Shown one piece after another: positions 4,978-12,238 of a stretch of DNA of 28,017 bases. A model generated the notes under the pieces. The model was not told the DNA's origin and made no database searches. It saw nothing but the letters and a program-made list of their open reading frames with translations. The DNA comes from a virus: positions 1 to 28,017 of IMG/VR virus record IMGVR_UViG_3300027659_000167; one strand, 5' to 3'. A program made the position numbers and the translations under genes. The first letter of the stretch is position 1; each line of letters begins with the position of its first letter.

Positions 4978-5977
4978 TGAGTACACCTGTATAGGGATTG
5001 TTAAGCCACCGTGAATATGTTTCTGATTGTTCACTGAGCTTAGTCAATTCGTATTTGTTACAAAATTTCATAAAGTGTATACCAACTTGAGATGTTGTAG
5101 TTGTACGAACACCATTGCGAATTGATTCATCAACCAATTGTTTAATCTCGTCAGGTTGTGCAGTTAAGTCAATCAGCATACGATTACGTTCATAGTCATC
5201 TTTAACCCGATGCTCGACATTTTCGTGGTCCAGCCAGCGTTGCAACATTAGATTGTTCCACGAAAAACCTTGCTTCATTCTATCTTCGTATGCTTCAATC
5301 AAACCAACCTTATTCTTAGAACCTTTTTCACGCACACCCGGATACGCACTGAATACGTTGTCGGAACTGTCTCCCCTCATACATTTTTTAAAAAGTAAGT
5401 ACTGTGGATCCTCTAACAATTTAGGCTGTTTAGTTTTCTTATCTAGTATCGGCTTACCCGTATCTTTAAGATATCCGGAGAGTGTGATGAGTTCATTTGC
5501 GACTCCATTGTACTGGAACACTTTATCAGTAATAAGCTGAACATAATCGGAATCAGTGCTAATAATATAATGCGTGTCATTTGGATGTAGATGGATAAAA
5601 CGGGCAATCAAATCATCAGCCTCAGCCCGTTCGTGCCTGAGTACACTGACGTTAGTTTTCTCTCGTATGTATGTGGTAAACTTTTCGTAAGTATCCCAAA
5701 ACATAGCCGATTCTTCTTTTTCTTCCTCAGTGACTGACATTGCATCAACCACACGATTTTTTTTGTAAGGACCGTATACTGCCTTCCTCCACGATTTCCC
5801 CTCCAAGCAAAATACAACATGGTCAATTCCATAGCGTCTTACTGCTTGATTAACACTAGCAAGTGTCAAGTGTAGGGCCATGCCGATTTTTTCTTCTAAT
5901 GTAGAGTTGCGACTAGCAACGTGTCTAGCACGGAAGAAGGTATTTGCCGTATCGATGAGTGCGTAACGTTTTGTCAT
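4970..5977 (-). CDS. rnh: RNase H / flap 5'-3' exonuclease, T4 Rnh type, 335 aa
   Basis: This belongs to the FEN/5'-3' exonuclease family; T4 RNase H removes RNA primers and trims adjacent DNA on the lagging strand. Metal-binding acidic motifs are visible: YALIDTANT (D9), RAEADDLIARF (E119, D121, D122), STDSDYVQL (D142, D144) and MRGDSSDN (D203, D206) followed by a helix-hairpin-helix-like YPGVREKGSKNK. Length is close to the 305-residue T4 protein. ATG at 5977 was chosen because it matches the family N-terminus. There is no ribosome binding site: the ATG lies only 6 bases after a perfect TATAAT, so the mRNA is probably leaderless. It heads an operon of seven small conserved genes. Confidence 0.9.
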   Translation of the reverse strand: MTKRYALIDTANTFFRARHVASRNSTLEEKIGMALHLTLASVNQAVRRYGIDHVVFCLEGKSWRKAVYGPYKKNRVVDAMSVTEEEKEESAMFWDTYEKFTTYIREKTNVSVLRHERAEADDLIARFIHLHPNDTHYIISTDSDYVQLITDKVFQYNGVANELITLSGYLKDTGKPILDKKTKQPKLLEDPQYLLFKKCMRGDSSDNVFSAYPGVREKGSKNKVGLIEAYEDRMKQGFSWNNLMLQRWLDHENVEHRVKDDYERNRMLIDLTAQPDEIKQLVDESIRNGVRTTTTSQVGIHFMKFCNKYELTKLSEQSETYSRWLNNPYTGVLNG

Positions 5978-5983
5978 GTGTGT

Positions 5984-6012
5984 ATTATATACGTATATTT
6001 AAATATTGTCAA
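5984..6012 (-). promoter_or_regulatory. Consensus sigma70 promoter giving a near-leaderless mRNA
   Basis: TTGACA (6007-6012) and TATAAT (5984-5989) are spaced by 17 bp on the minus strand. Only 6 bases (ACACAC) separate the -10 box from the ATG at 5977, which is where transcription would normally begin. The -35 box starts one base after the stop codon of the gene at 6014-7234. Confidence 0.92.
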
Positions 6013-6013
6013 G

Positions 6014-7234
6014 TCACAAGGAGTTAATTTTTACAGCATGTATTGTATTTGGTAATTGCATAAGTGCATCAACAACATTAATTGTAATATTTTTAGAATT
6101 TACGTATGCATAACCACCTCTAGCACCGGTGATTTTACACGAACCCAATAGATAGTCTTTGTAAATTATTTCTACCATTGCTAACAATGCATTATCTTTC
6201 CCTGAAGGTTGCCAATTATCATTTGATAAGGCTGACAATTTGGTCATTGCTTTTGTAACAGCAGATTTAGCTTTGTCTAGTGAACCAAATACATTTTCAA
6301 TAATGTAATGGTAATCATTCATCTGACTTTTTGAAATTCCGGGTAAGTGGTCAAAGATATTACCGTAAAAACCAAACATACCTGATTTTCGTGAATCTTG
6401 AGGCCAGTGATTATAATTTTCTTGTAAAATATATTTCAGTCTAGTAATATTTTTGTTGCTGACGATTGCACCAATATGAGTAATTGCTTCTTTAATCTGA
6501 GCATTTTTATGCTTATAGTGAAGTGGAACGCTATGCCCTTCGTTTAAGCATGCCGAAACCTGCTCAAGTGCTAGTATATCTTCTGGTTTAGCATATTTAG
6601 GGAAAAGTCGTGCAATAGCACTATTGCATCGCAAATGTTCAATCTCACCCCATATCAATTGGGTTCCGCCATTAATTTCACATGCAATACGCAGAGGGAA
6701 ACTTGCATCATCATTTTCCCATAGCATAGTAGGTATAGGGAAATCTCTCCAATCTTCTGGATCCCAACCCTTAATATTACCTGCTCGGATATTAACATAA
6801 AGAGCTAACAAATGATGAAAGCCATCTACTGTAATTAAATAGTTAAGCCAAGGATGTTTAACAGCATAAACAGTAGTGAAGGAACTAAATCTGAAATTTT
6901 GTACAATTTTTAACAAATTTCGAAAATCAACAAGCCTCTGAATCATCTCAAGCCAATGATGGTCACCCAATTTAGTCTCACAGGCTTTACCCATATTTTT
7001 TGGATCATAGTTGGGATCAGTACCAGCAACATCATTTGCTTTATTAGTTGTTAAAGCATTTTTTAACTTTTGAATTTTCAATAAATCATCGCCCACATCA
7101 GATATACTATATTTGACAAATTCGTGAATTTCTTTAATAAAAACATTATCAATTTTACTAAATGTAGATTTACCCTTACGTGGAGTAAATGTGCGTTTTT
7201 TCTGTGTCATTGGAGTTCCTGTTTGATTAGTCAT
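6014..7234 (-). CDS. DGQHR/ParB-like domain protein, 406 aa
   Basis: The N-terminus is basic (KKRTFTPRKGK). In the middle, YLITVDGFHHLLALYVNIRA (DGFHH at 137-141) is followed by DFPIPTMLW and CEINGGTQL (about 185-193). This order (DGxH, hydrophobic helix, IP-strand, then an iN block) matches the DGQHR/ParB-like fold found in DndB-type proteins and ParB-like nucleases, with the usual Arg after DGQH replaced by His. The C-terminal 180 residues are helical and unrecognised. ATG at 7234 has GAGG upstream; ATG at 7210 (AGGA upstream) is an alternative. It follows the PD-(D/E)xK-like gene by 3 bases. It is not a T4 core gene and looks like an accessory insertion; function is unproven. Confidence 0.7.
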   Translation of the reverse strand: MTNQTGTPMTQKKRTFTPRKGKSTFSKIDNVFIKEIHEFVKYSISDVGDDLLKIQKLKNALTTNKANDVAGTDPNYDPKNMGKACETKLGDHHWLEMIQRLVDFRNLLKIVQNFRFSSFTTVYAVKHPWLNYLITVDGFHHLLALYVNIRAGNIKGWDPEDWRDFPIPTMLWENDDASFPLRIACEINGGTQLIWGEIEHLRCNSAIARLFPKYAKPEDILALEQVSACLNEGHSVPLHYKHKNAQIKEAITHIGAIVSNKNITRLKYILQENYNHWPQDSRKSGMFGFYGNIFDHLPGISKSQMNDYHYIIENVFGSLDKAKSAVTKAMTKLSALSNDNWQPSGKDNALLAMVEIIYKDYLLGSCKITGARGGYAYVNSKNITINVVDALMQLPNTIHAVKINSL

Positions 7235-7237
7235 AAA

Positions 7238-7855
7238 TTATACCTCAAGTTTAGTTCTACGATTGAAATTTTGTCTTGCTTTGTCAATTAGTGTTTTTTG
7301 AAAATTCTTTACCATTTCATTAATATCAATTTTTTGAGTTACCGTTGATAAGTTTTTCGGTCCTGAAATTTCAATGATATGTTTTGATCCAATGACGATA
7401 TCAATTTGATTGCCTTTTTGTATAGTATTATGAATAGCAACGTGTTTGGGAATTATGAATGAACCGTCTTTCATAATAACTAAAATTATATCACAAATTT
7501 CATTTGGTTTTATTTTACGTTTAGAACGCAGGCTACATAATTTAATTGCAAAATTATCCTTTAATTTTCCTCGTCTGTCGTACATTGTATTGTTTAACAA
7601 TGACTTACATTCAAGTGATATACCAAAACGATGCCATTCAAAATCTTTGTGATTTTCACCCACAAATTCAAGTTCATCATCTTGTTCAGCAATAACATCT
7701 TCAATCAATCCACCTCGTAAAAAGTTGTATTGATTGCCTCTAATGTTATTAACGTGGTTCAAGGCAAAATCAATGATAAAATCCCATTCAAAAGACTTTA
7801 ACTTTGAAAGCACCTCAACATCAGTTTGTTGATTTACAGACATTCTACCCCGCAT
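7238..7855 (-). CDS. Putative PD-(D/E)xK nuclease-like protein, 205 aa
   Basis: A candidate active site is seen in FEWHRFGISLECKSLLNN, where ECK (82-84) ends a beta strand as in PD-(D/E)xK nucleases. Upstream acidic residues (E52, D53, D71) could supply the rest. A strand-rich section follows (CDIILVIMKDG, IDIVIGSKHIIEI) and then a basic helix (FQKTLIDKARQNFNRRTK). The size fits type II restriction-like enzymes. The start is ATG at 7855 or 7843; the latter has GGGGT just upstream. It has its own promoter (7873-7901) and is followed by the DGQHR-like gene. A role as a nuclease or inactive DNA-binding partner is inferred from pattern only. Confidence 0.65.
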   Translation of the reverse strand: MRGRMSVNQQTDVEVLSKLKSFEWDFIIDFALNHVNNIRGNQYNFLRGGLIEDVIAEQDDELEFVGENHKDFEWHRFGISLECKSLLNNTMYDRRGKLKDNFAIKLCSLRSKRKIKPNEICDIILVIMKDGSFIIPKHVAIHNTIQKGNQIDIVIGSKHIIEISGPKNLSTVTQKIDINEMVKNFQKTLIDKARQNFNRRTKLEV

Positions 7856-7872
7856 GAATTAATACAATCATT

Positions 7873-7901
7873 AATGTAACACAGTATGGATATGTAGTCA
7901 A
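7873..7901 (-). promoter_or_regulatory. Sigma70-like promoter
   Basis: TTGACT (7896-7901) and TACATT (7873-7878) are spaced by 17 bp on the minus strand, directly upstream of the two-gene cassette at 6014-7855. It has one mismatch in -35 and two in -10, so it is weaker than the early promoters. Confidence 0.55.
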
Positions 7902-7947
7902 CCGAAAAATGTAATACTGTTGTTTTATTTCAACATTAACAAGTTGA

Positions 7948-8373
7948 TTAACTTACTTCTGTTCGCCCATTTCCAATATCTTTTGAGTTCATCTTACGCA
8001 AATCTCTATGCTCAGGTTCGCCCGCAATTGATTGTTCATATACAGCTAAAACTGTATTCCTACAAATTTCGACCCACCAACGATCTAGTATATCATAATC
8101 AGTATCGTCATCACGCATCTTGTATCCTGCACGAATCAGATTCAAAATGAATTTGTCATTATAGTCAAGGTCAAAAGAACCTGCATTGATGTTCTCAGGA
8201 TCAACATCCATACTTAAAATCTGAACGTAAGGTTCACCTGCCGCGGTTGCTTTTTCCTTCTCGGTTAATTCCTTGATGGGTTCTTTTACTTTGGGAGTGC
8301 GAGGTTTCTTTTCCTTAACAGGTGCTACGACCTGTTCTACTGGCTTCTTTTTAAATATATCAAATAGTCCCAT
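7948..8373 (-). CDS. Conserved T4-like phage protein, 141 aa
   Basis: The protein begins MGLFDIFKKKP, then has a Lys/Pro/Glu-rich linker to about residue 40. A conserved domain follows: GEPYVQILSMDVDPENINAG, SFDLDYNDKFILNLIRAGY, and DILDRWWVEICRNTVLAVYE. This architecture (MGLFD-F-KKK, charged linker, GEPYV..VDPENP..G.F.LDWN) is a widespread hypothetical protein of T4-like marine phages, often near replication or structural genes. It is soluble, and function is unknown. ATG at 8373 overlaps the end of uvsE by 14 bases, and the two are probably co-translated. Confidence 0.88.
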   Translation of the reverse strand: MGLFDIFKKKPVEQVVAPVKEKKPRTPKVKEPIKELTEKEKATAAGEPYVQILSMDVDPENINAGSFDLDYNDKFILNLIRAGYKMRDDDTDYDILDRWWVEICRNTVLAVYEQSIAGEPEHRDLRKMNSKDIGNGRTEVS

Positions 8374-9379
8374 TTTGTTTTGCTCTTTCGTATAATTTAA
8401 AGCTGGCTAAATTCTTTGCCTTTGACTCGCACATGATATCAAAGTTGTCATTGAATGTCAATGCCCAGTCGTTAACAGCCTCGTTCCAATAGTAGATACT
8501 ATGGGCACGTAGTTTTTGTTTGTTATGTCCGGCAGCGATTAGCGTACCATGATCGGGTGCGATATGTCTGTCATGGTCAACAAGTACATCTTCCCGAGAT
8601 ACGGAATAGTGCATAGTAGGCCTACGGTCACGCCAACTATCAATAACCTTTTTAACCAAGTCGCTATCGTGTTCAATATATTCTCCAGTTTTAATCCAAT
8701 GATGATGAATGTCTAATACAATGGGTAGTAAGTCTGCCAACTCTAAGCAGTCATCTAGCCCCCAGCTAATTTCTTCGTTTTCGATAGTAATACAATTACG
8801 TGCTTCCGGTGAGAGTTTGGTATAGGTTTTACGTATACCTTCAGGACCTTGTCGTCCACTGATATGCACATTGATTTTGAAATCTTGAAATGTTTTGCCA
8901 TAGCCCATAAATCTAACCATGTCTGCATGATACTCAAACTCCCGAATACTGTTAGTTACAACTTCTTCCCTGTCACTTGCTAGAACAACAAACTGATCGG
9001 GGTGCATACTAAGACGAACATTGTTAGCACGTGCAGTCTCACCTAAGGGTGCAAACATGTCACTGAGAAATTTCTGATTGTCACTTGATTTCCAAAAGTC
9101 AAGAAATTCAGGATGAGTATAGAAACTAAGCATGTCGCTAGTTATACGTAGCATACGCAAACTTGGATCAAGAGTACTAACCTTTTTAATTAGATTATGG
9201 GTATTAGTGATATTGCGGTGTGCAACTTCTAGTATCTTATCTTCTGCTACAGGCCGAGTTTGGCGACGTGCCCATGCAAGTGTAGTACCACCAGTGTTTA
9301 GTCCCTCAACACTTACGATTTCACCCTTGTGGTTAATCTCGGCAAATTTGCAAGCAAAACCAATGCGTTTAATAGTCAT
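8360..9379 (-). CDS. uvsE: UV-damage endonuclease UvdE/UvsE, 339 aa
   Basis: UvdE-type endonucleases are metal-dependent TIM-barrel enzymes that nick DNA 5' to UV photoproducts and start excision repair. Family blocks are in order: KRIGFACKFAEIN at the start, NLIKKVSTLDPSLRMLRITS, RLSMHPDQFVVL, INVHISG, CITIENEE, LPIVLDIHHHW and PTMHYSVSRED. The His, Glu and Asp residues in these blocks are the expected metal ligands. Length fits the family (about 300-340). ATG at 9379 was chosen because the family N-terminus begins there and a perfect promoter lies 30-58 bases upstream; an upstream start at 9418 would overlap that promoter. There is no clear ribosome binding site. Its presence suggests a sunlit-water habitat. 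Confidence 0.92.
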   Translation of the reverse strand: MTIKRIGFACKFAEINHKGEIVSVEGLNTGGTTLAWARRQTRPVAEDKILEVAHRNITNTHNLIKKVSTLDPSLRMLRITSDMLSFYTHPEFLDFWKSSDNQKFLSDMFAPLGETARANNVRLSMHPDQFVVLASDREEVVTNSIREFEYHADMVRFMGYGKTFQDFKINVHISGRQGPEGIRKTYTKLSPEARNCITIENEEISWGLDDCLELADLLPIVLDIHHHWIKTGEYIEHDSDLVKKVIDSWRDRRPTMHYSVSREDVLVDHDRHIAPDHGTLIAAGHNKQKLRAHSIYYWNEAVNDWALTFNDNFDIMCESKAKNLASFKLYERAKQNGTI

Positions 9380-9408
9380 ATATATTATGTAAAGTATGTG
9401 AAGTCTTG

Positions 9409-9437
9409 AGTATATCACTATGCATATTTAGTGTCAA
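9409..9437 (-). promoter_or_regulatory. Sigma70 promoter for uvsE
   Basis: TTGACA (9432-9437) and TATACT (9409-9414) are spaced by 17 bp on the minus strand. The -35 and most of the spacer lie inside the last codons of the epimerase gene. It gives uvsE its own transcription. Confidence 0.88.
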
Positions 9438-10251
9438 CCGTCAATAATTCCGCTATTGTATAGAGTTTTTTCATATATTTTGAAGGATTTGCTAAAACAG
9501 ATACTTCTATGTCACCTTTACGCCTAGGACCGTATAAAGTGAAGAATTTCACGTTATTTATGATTTCAAAGATTTGAACCATTTCCCCAACACTATGTCC
9601 GACACCATGACCCAAATTCTCTAAACTGTTGCTAGGTTCTTCTATTGCCAACTTAAGGGCATGACAAATCTCATTCACATGAACATAGTCTCGTATGCAA
9701 GTTCCATCTAATGTGTTATAGTCTTTACCGAATATAGTGAAGTCTCCCTTTATCGGGGCTTGCATTAGATTATACATCAGACCATCAGGGTTAGTGGGTT
9801 TGAATCCATCACTACCTATAACGTTGTAGAATCTAAAAGTTGTGTGTGGAACTTTGTTTACTTGACAAAATTCTCGTATACAATCTTCTGTTGCCCGTTT
9901 ACTTACACCATAAGCACTTTCACACTTTTCGGCTGCACCTGTACTCGCAAAGATAAAGTTCTTTGTCTTAATATTTTGTAATATGTTTAGTGTACCAAAC
10001 AGATTAGTCATGTAATAATCTGTGGGTTCTAGTTCACTCTCACCTACATTAACTAATGCGGCCAAATGAATGATAGCATCAAACTCTTCCTTGACCTTTA
10101 GTTGACTTTTGATATCAAGATTATAATGTTTCTTAATTTTGAATTGAGGACCTACTATATCTAATCCATAGACTTCATATTCGTCATTTAACATCTTACT
10201 TAGATGACTACCAATGTAGCCTGAATTACCCGTGATTAAAACTTTTTTCAT
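9418..10251 (-). CDS. NAD-dependent sugar epimerase/dehydratase (GalE-like), 277 aa
   Basis: This is an extended short-chain dehydrogenase. It has the nucleotide-binding motif ITGNSGYIGSHL (G8, G11, G14), a D31-containing strand (GLDIVG), IIHLAALVNVG, the catalytic FASTGAAEK and YGVSK (Y114, K118), FRFYNVIGSDG and DGTCIRDYVHVNE. The C-terminal GHGVGHSVGEMVQIF and GPRRKGDIEVS blocks are typical of UDP-glucose 4-epimerases. At 277 residues it is shorter than GalE (about 340). It overlaps the glycosyltransferase stop (ATGA), so the two probably act together on a nucleotide sugar. Exact substrate unknown. Confidence 0.88.
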   Translation of the reverse strand: MKKVLITGNSGYIGSHLSKMLNDEYEVYGLDIVGPQFKIKKHYNLDIKSQLKVKEEFDAIIHLAALVNVGESELEPTDYYMTNLFGTLNILQNIKTKNFIFASTGAAEKCESAYGVSKRATEDCIREFCQVNKVPHTTFRFYNVIGSDGFKPTNPDGLMYNLMQAPIKGDFTIFGKDYNTLDGTCIRDYVHVNEICHALKLAIEEPSNSLENLGHGVGHSVGEMVQIFEIINNVKFFTLYGPRRKGDIEVSVLANPSKYMKKLYTIAELLTVDTKYA

Positions 10252-11594
10252 GTAAAACTAAATAGGTCAAAACCTATTTCCTCCTCTGTTGGTTTGAATG
10301 TTGGAACTTTTGAAAGATATGTGTTCTTGTCTGTATAAACTACATGTAAAAATTTATGTCTATTACCCAACACACTTTCAAAATCTTCCCTTGCTAAATG
10401 ACTACGATCCAATTCTTTGATGTAGTCACTGTACTTAATTGTTTCGTATGAGTTAATCTTTGCGGCATTTGTATTGCTCTTTTTGGTTACAAAGTTATCT
10501 AAGAACTTAATCCAACTCTCCGCTACTAATTCATCAAGTTGATTTACATATTTTAACCCAACTACAGATTCTGGTTCATTGTATAGTCTATTCAGTACTT
10601 CGGGTACTTCATCTTGCTTACACTTATAAAAAAGATTTTCGTTGAAGTTATCAGACCAATCTTGTTTGTCTAGTACTACACATGGCATATGACCTAGACA
10701 TTCTAAAAATGCAAATGGATAATTTTCACGCAAGCTAGGCATGAAAAATACTTTACAACCTTTAATGAAGTCTACTTTTTCTTGACCAGTAATTCCAGCT
10801 TTGATTTCGTAGTCAGTTATACCGGCTTCTTCAAATGCTTTGATAAATTTCTTTTCGCCATTTGAGTTAGTCATAACTTTACATGGAAGTTTGGCTTCCT
10901 TCATTGCTTTGATATATGATTCAGGGTTTTTACCTTCTTCCCATCGTCCAATGAATAGTACACCTTTACGATTAGTATTTGTATTAGGTTCTAACAACCC
11001 ACGCTCACTCATTGGCATAGGTAATTTAACACAGTTAGTTGCACCATACTTATTTAATTCATCAATATTCTTTTGACTTTGCGTACCGATAACAATATCA
11101 GTGAACTCCATATGCTTGTTAAAAAAATTGTGATAGCTACTTAGAAATACATCACTACCCTGACTCTCGCGGAAAATCATACTATGTAAATGTGTATAAA
11201 ATACAACCGGAATATATGCATTGATTGTCATTGCATATGCCGCAGTCATTGCTTCTTGTGTGTTGCACACAACCATGTCATAGATATTTGTTTCGAATGC
11301 TTTCAATAATGCTTTACGGAAATTTATAATCTTTTCAAAATTTATTGTGTCACTAAATGCAAAGGTAGCAGTATGGTCGCTATATCGTAATGCTTCTTCT
11401 GGGTATACAATATTTGCATTGTCAATCACTTTATCAAATGTACCAGTAGGTGCTTTATCTAATATAATATCAACCTTCCAGTTGATACGGTCGCACATCT
11501 CAGTAAAACTTTTACAAAAAGAACCAATACCCCCATGGGGTATAAAGTGCTGGTCACTAATCATAAAAGCAATTCGTTTATTATATGTCCGCAT
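10248..11594 (-). CDS. Glycosyltransferase, GT-B fold (GT4-like), 448 aa
   Basis: The N-terminal domain opens with IAFMISDQHFIPHGGIGSFC, a glycine-rich sugar-acceptor loop. The C-terminal domain has GVLFIGRWEEGKNPESYIKA, KVMTNSNGEKKF, KVFFMPSLRENYPFAFLECL and a following MPCVVL strand. ENYPFAFLE is an EX7E motif, which binds the sugar nucleotide in retaining GT4 enzymes. ATG at 11594 was chosen because GAGG lies just upstream; another ATG at 11606 has no binding site. It overlaps the preceding gene by 14 bases and is followed by the epimerase. The acceptor is unknown: DNA base, virion protein or host glycan are possible. Confidence 0.85.
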   Translation of the reverse strand: MRTYNKRIAFMISDQHFIPHGGIGSFCKSFTEMCDRINWKVDIILDKAPTGTFDKVIDNANIVYPEEALRYSDHTATFAFSDTINFEKIINFRKALLKAFETNIYDMVVCNTQEAMTAAYAMTINAYIPVVFYTHLHSMIFRESQGSDVFLSSYHNFFNKHMEFTDIVIGTQSQKNIDELNKYGATNCVKLPMPMSERGLLEPNTNTNRKGVLFIGRWEEGKNPESYIKAMKEAKLPCKVMTNSNGEKKFIKAFEEAGITDYEIKAGITGQEKVDFIKGCKVFFMPSLRENYPFAFLECLGHMPCVVLDKQDWSDNFNENLFYKCKQDEVPEVLNRLYNEPESVVGLKYVNQLDELVAESWIKFLDNFVTKKSNTNAAKINSYETIKYSDYIKELDRSHLAREDFESVLGNRHKFLHVVYTDKNTYLSKVPTFKPTEEEIGFDLFSFT

Positions 11595-11769
11595 TCCATA
11601 CCTCATCTACTGTGGGTACTGTAACCCAATCTGTCATTTCTGTGGTCTTAACAAAATGACCATTACTATCTTTTCTGCTATAATCAATTATATCAGCTTT
11701 TTGTCTATATTGCAATACTTGTTCGGGACCGTCCCACGTAGCTTGTATTAACCAGCGCATTTCAATCAT
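11581..11769 (-). CDS. Small phage protein, 62 aa
   Basis: The protein begins MIEMRWLIQATWDGPEQVLQ and continues YRQKADIIDYS, ending WVTVPTVDEVWNADI. Tryptophan- and valine-rich strands suggest a small beta fold. ATG at 11769 overlaps the TGA of the previous gene (ATGA), with GGGAAC upstream, so that start is preferred over one at 11784. The Q.R.. and TVPTVDEVW patterns are shared by small proteins of T4-like phages. Function unknown. Confidence 0.78.
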   Translation of the reverse strand: MIEMRWLIQATWDGPEQVLQYRQKADIIDYSRKDSNGHFVKTTEMTDWVTVPTVDEVWNADI

Positions 11770-12035
11770 TTTTGTAGTTCCCAAATAATGTGTTCGTCAT
11801 AACGATGCCAGTGATATTCATATACCACATGAACACTCTGCCCATAATACCTAGCAATGCCTTGATAGGCAAATTGCAACCAAATAATTTTTTTAGTAAG
11901 CATACAACGATGTGGCAACCATGCAAACTCTTTTGTCCATATTGCTGTTTTGTGAAATACCCAATCAGCTTCAGTTGATGATTTAGGATTATATCCTAAC
12001 TTCATTCTATAGTCATTGTAATTACTACCGAACAT
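11766..12035 (-). CDS. Small aromatic-rich phage protein, 89 aa
   Basis: The sequence is rich in Trp, Tyr and His: NYNDYRMKLGYNPKSS, HKTAIWTKEFAWLPHRCMLT, then IWLQFAYQGIARYYG and VVYEYHWHRYDEHIIWEL. The pattern WTKEFAWLPHRC resembles small conserved phage proteins of unknown role. It lacks a membrane segment. ATG at 12035 overlaps the TAA of the DUF2061 gene (TAATG). It is co-translated within the queD-queE operon. Confidence 0.8.
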   Translation of the reverse strand: MFGSNYNDYRMKLGYNPKSSTEADWVFHKTAIWTKEFAWLPHRCMLTKKIIWLQFAYQGIARYYGQSVHVVYEYHWHRYDEHIIWELQK

Positions 12036-12238
12036 TACTCTGTTCTACCCCATTTAATTTTAAGCCAAATACGTTCGTGAATATAATAGTCTATACTGAG
12101 AAGAATATGTAATGCGGTGGCAAATCCGGTAGCACTGGCAATGTCGCCGGTGAATAACCATGTCCAAAAGATCGTAAATAGCCACGCAGTTAAACGATAG
12201 GTAAGCATCCTTACTAATGTGCGTTTTTTAGTTTCCAT
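12035..12238 (-). CDS. DUF2061 family membrane protein, 67 aa
   Basis: The sequence METKKRTLVRMLTYRLTAWL, LFTIFWTWLFTGD, ASATGFATALHILLSIDYYI and HERIWLKIKWGRTE fits the DUF2061 family: an N-terminal basic TYR/SWR element, two hydrophobic segments around a GDI turn, and the YYxHERxW..I.WGR ending. It should sit in the inner membrane with two spans. Function is unknown. ATG at 12238 was preferred because it overlaps the TAA of queE (TAATG); another ATG lies at 12250. Confidence 0.87.
   Translation of the reverse strand: METKKRTLVRMLTYRLTAWLFTIFWTWLFTGDIASATGFATALHILLSIDYYIHERIWLKIKWGRTE

Noticed and set aside
9380-9418. Longer uvsE start at 9418
   Set aside because: The extra 13 residues match nothing in UvdE and cover the -10 region of the uvsE promoter; the family N-terminus starts at the ATG at 9379.
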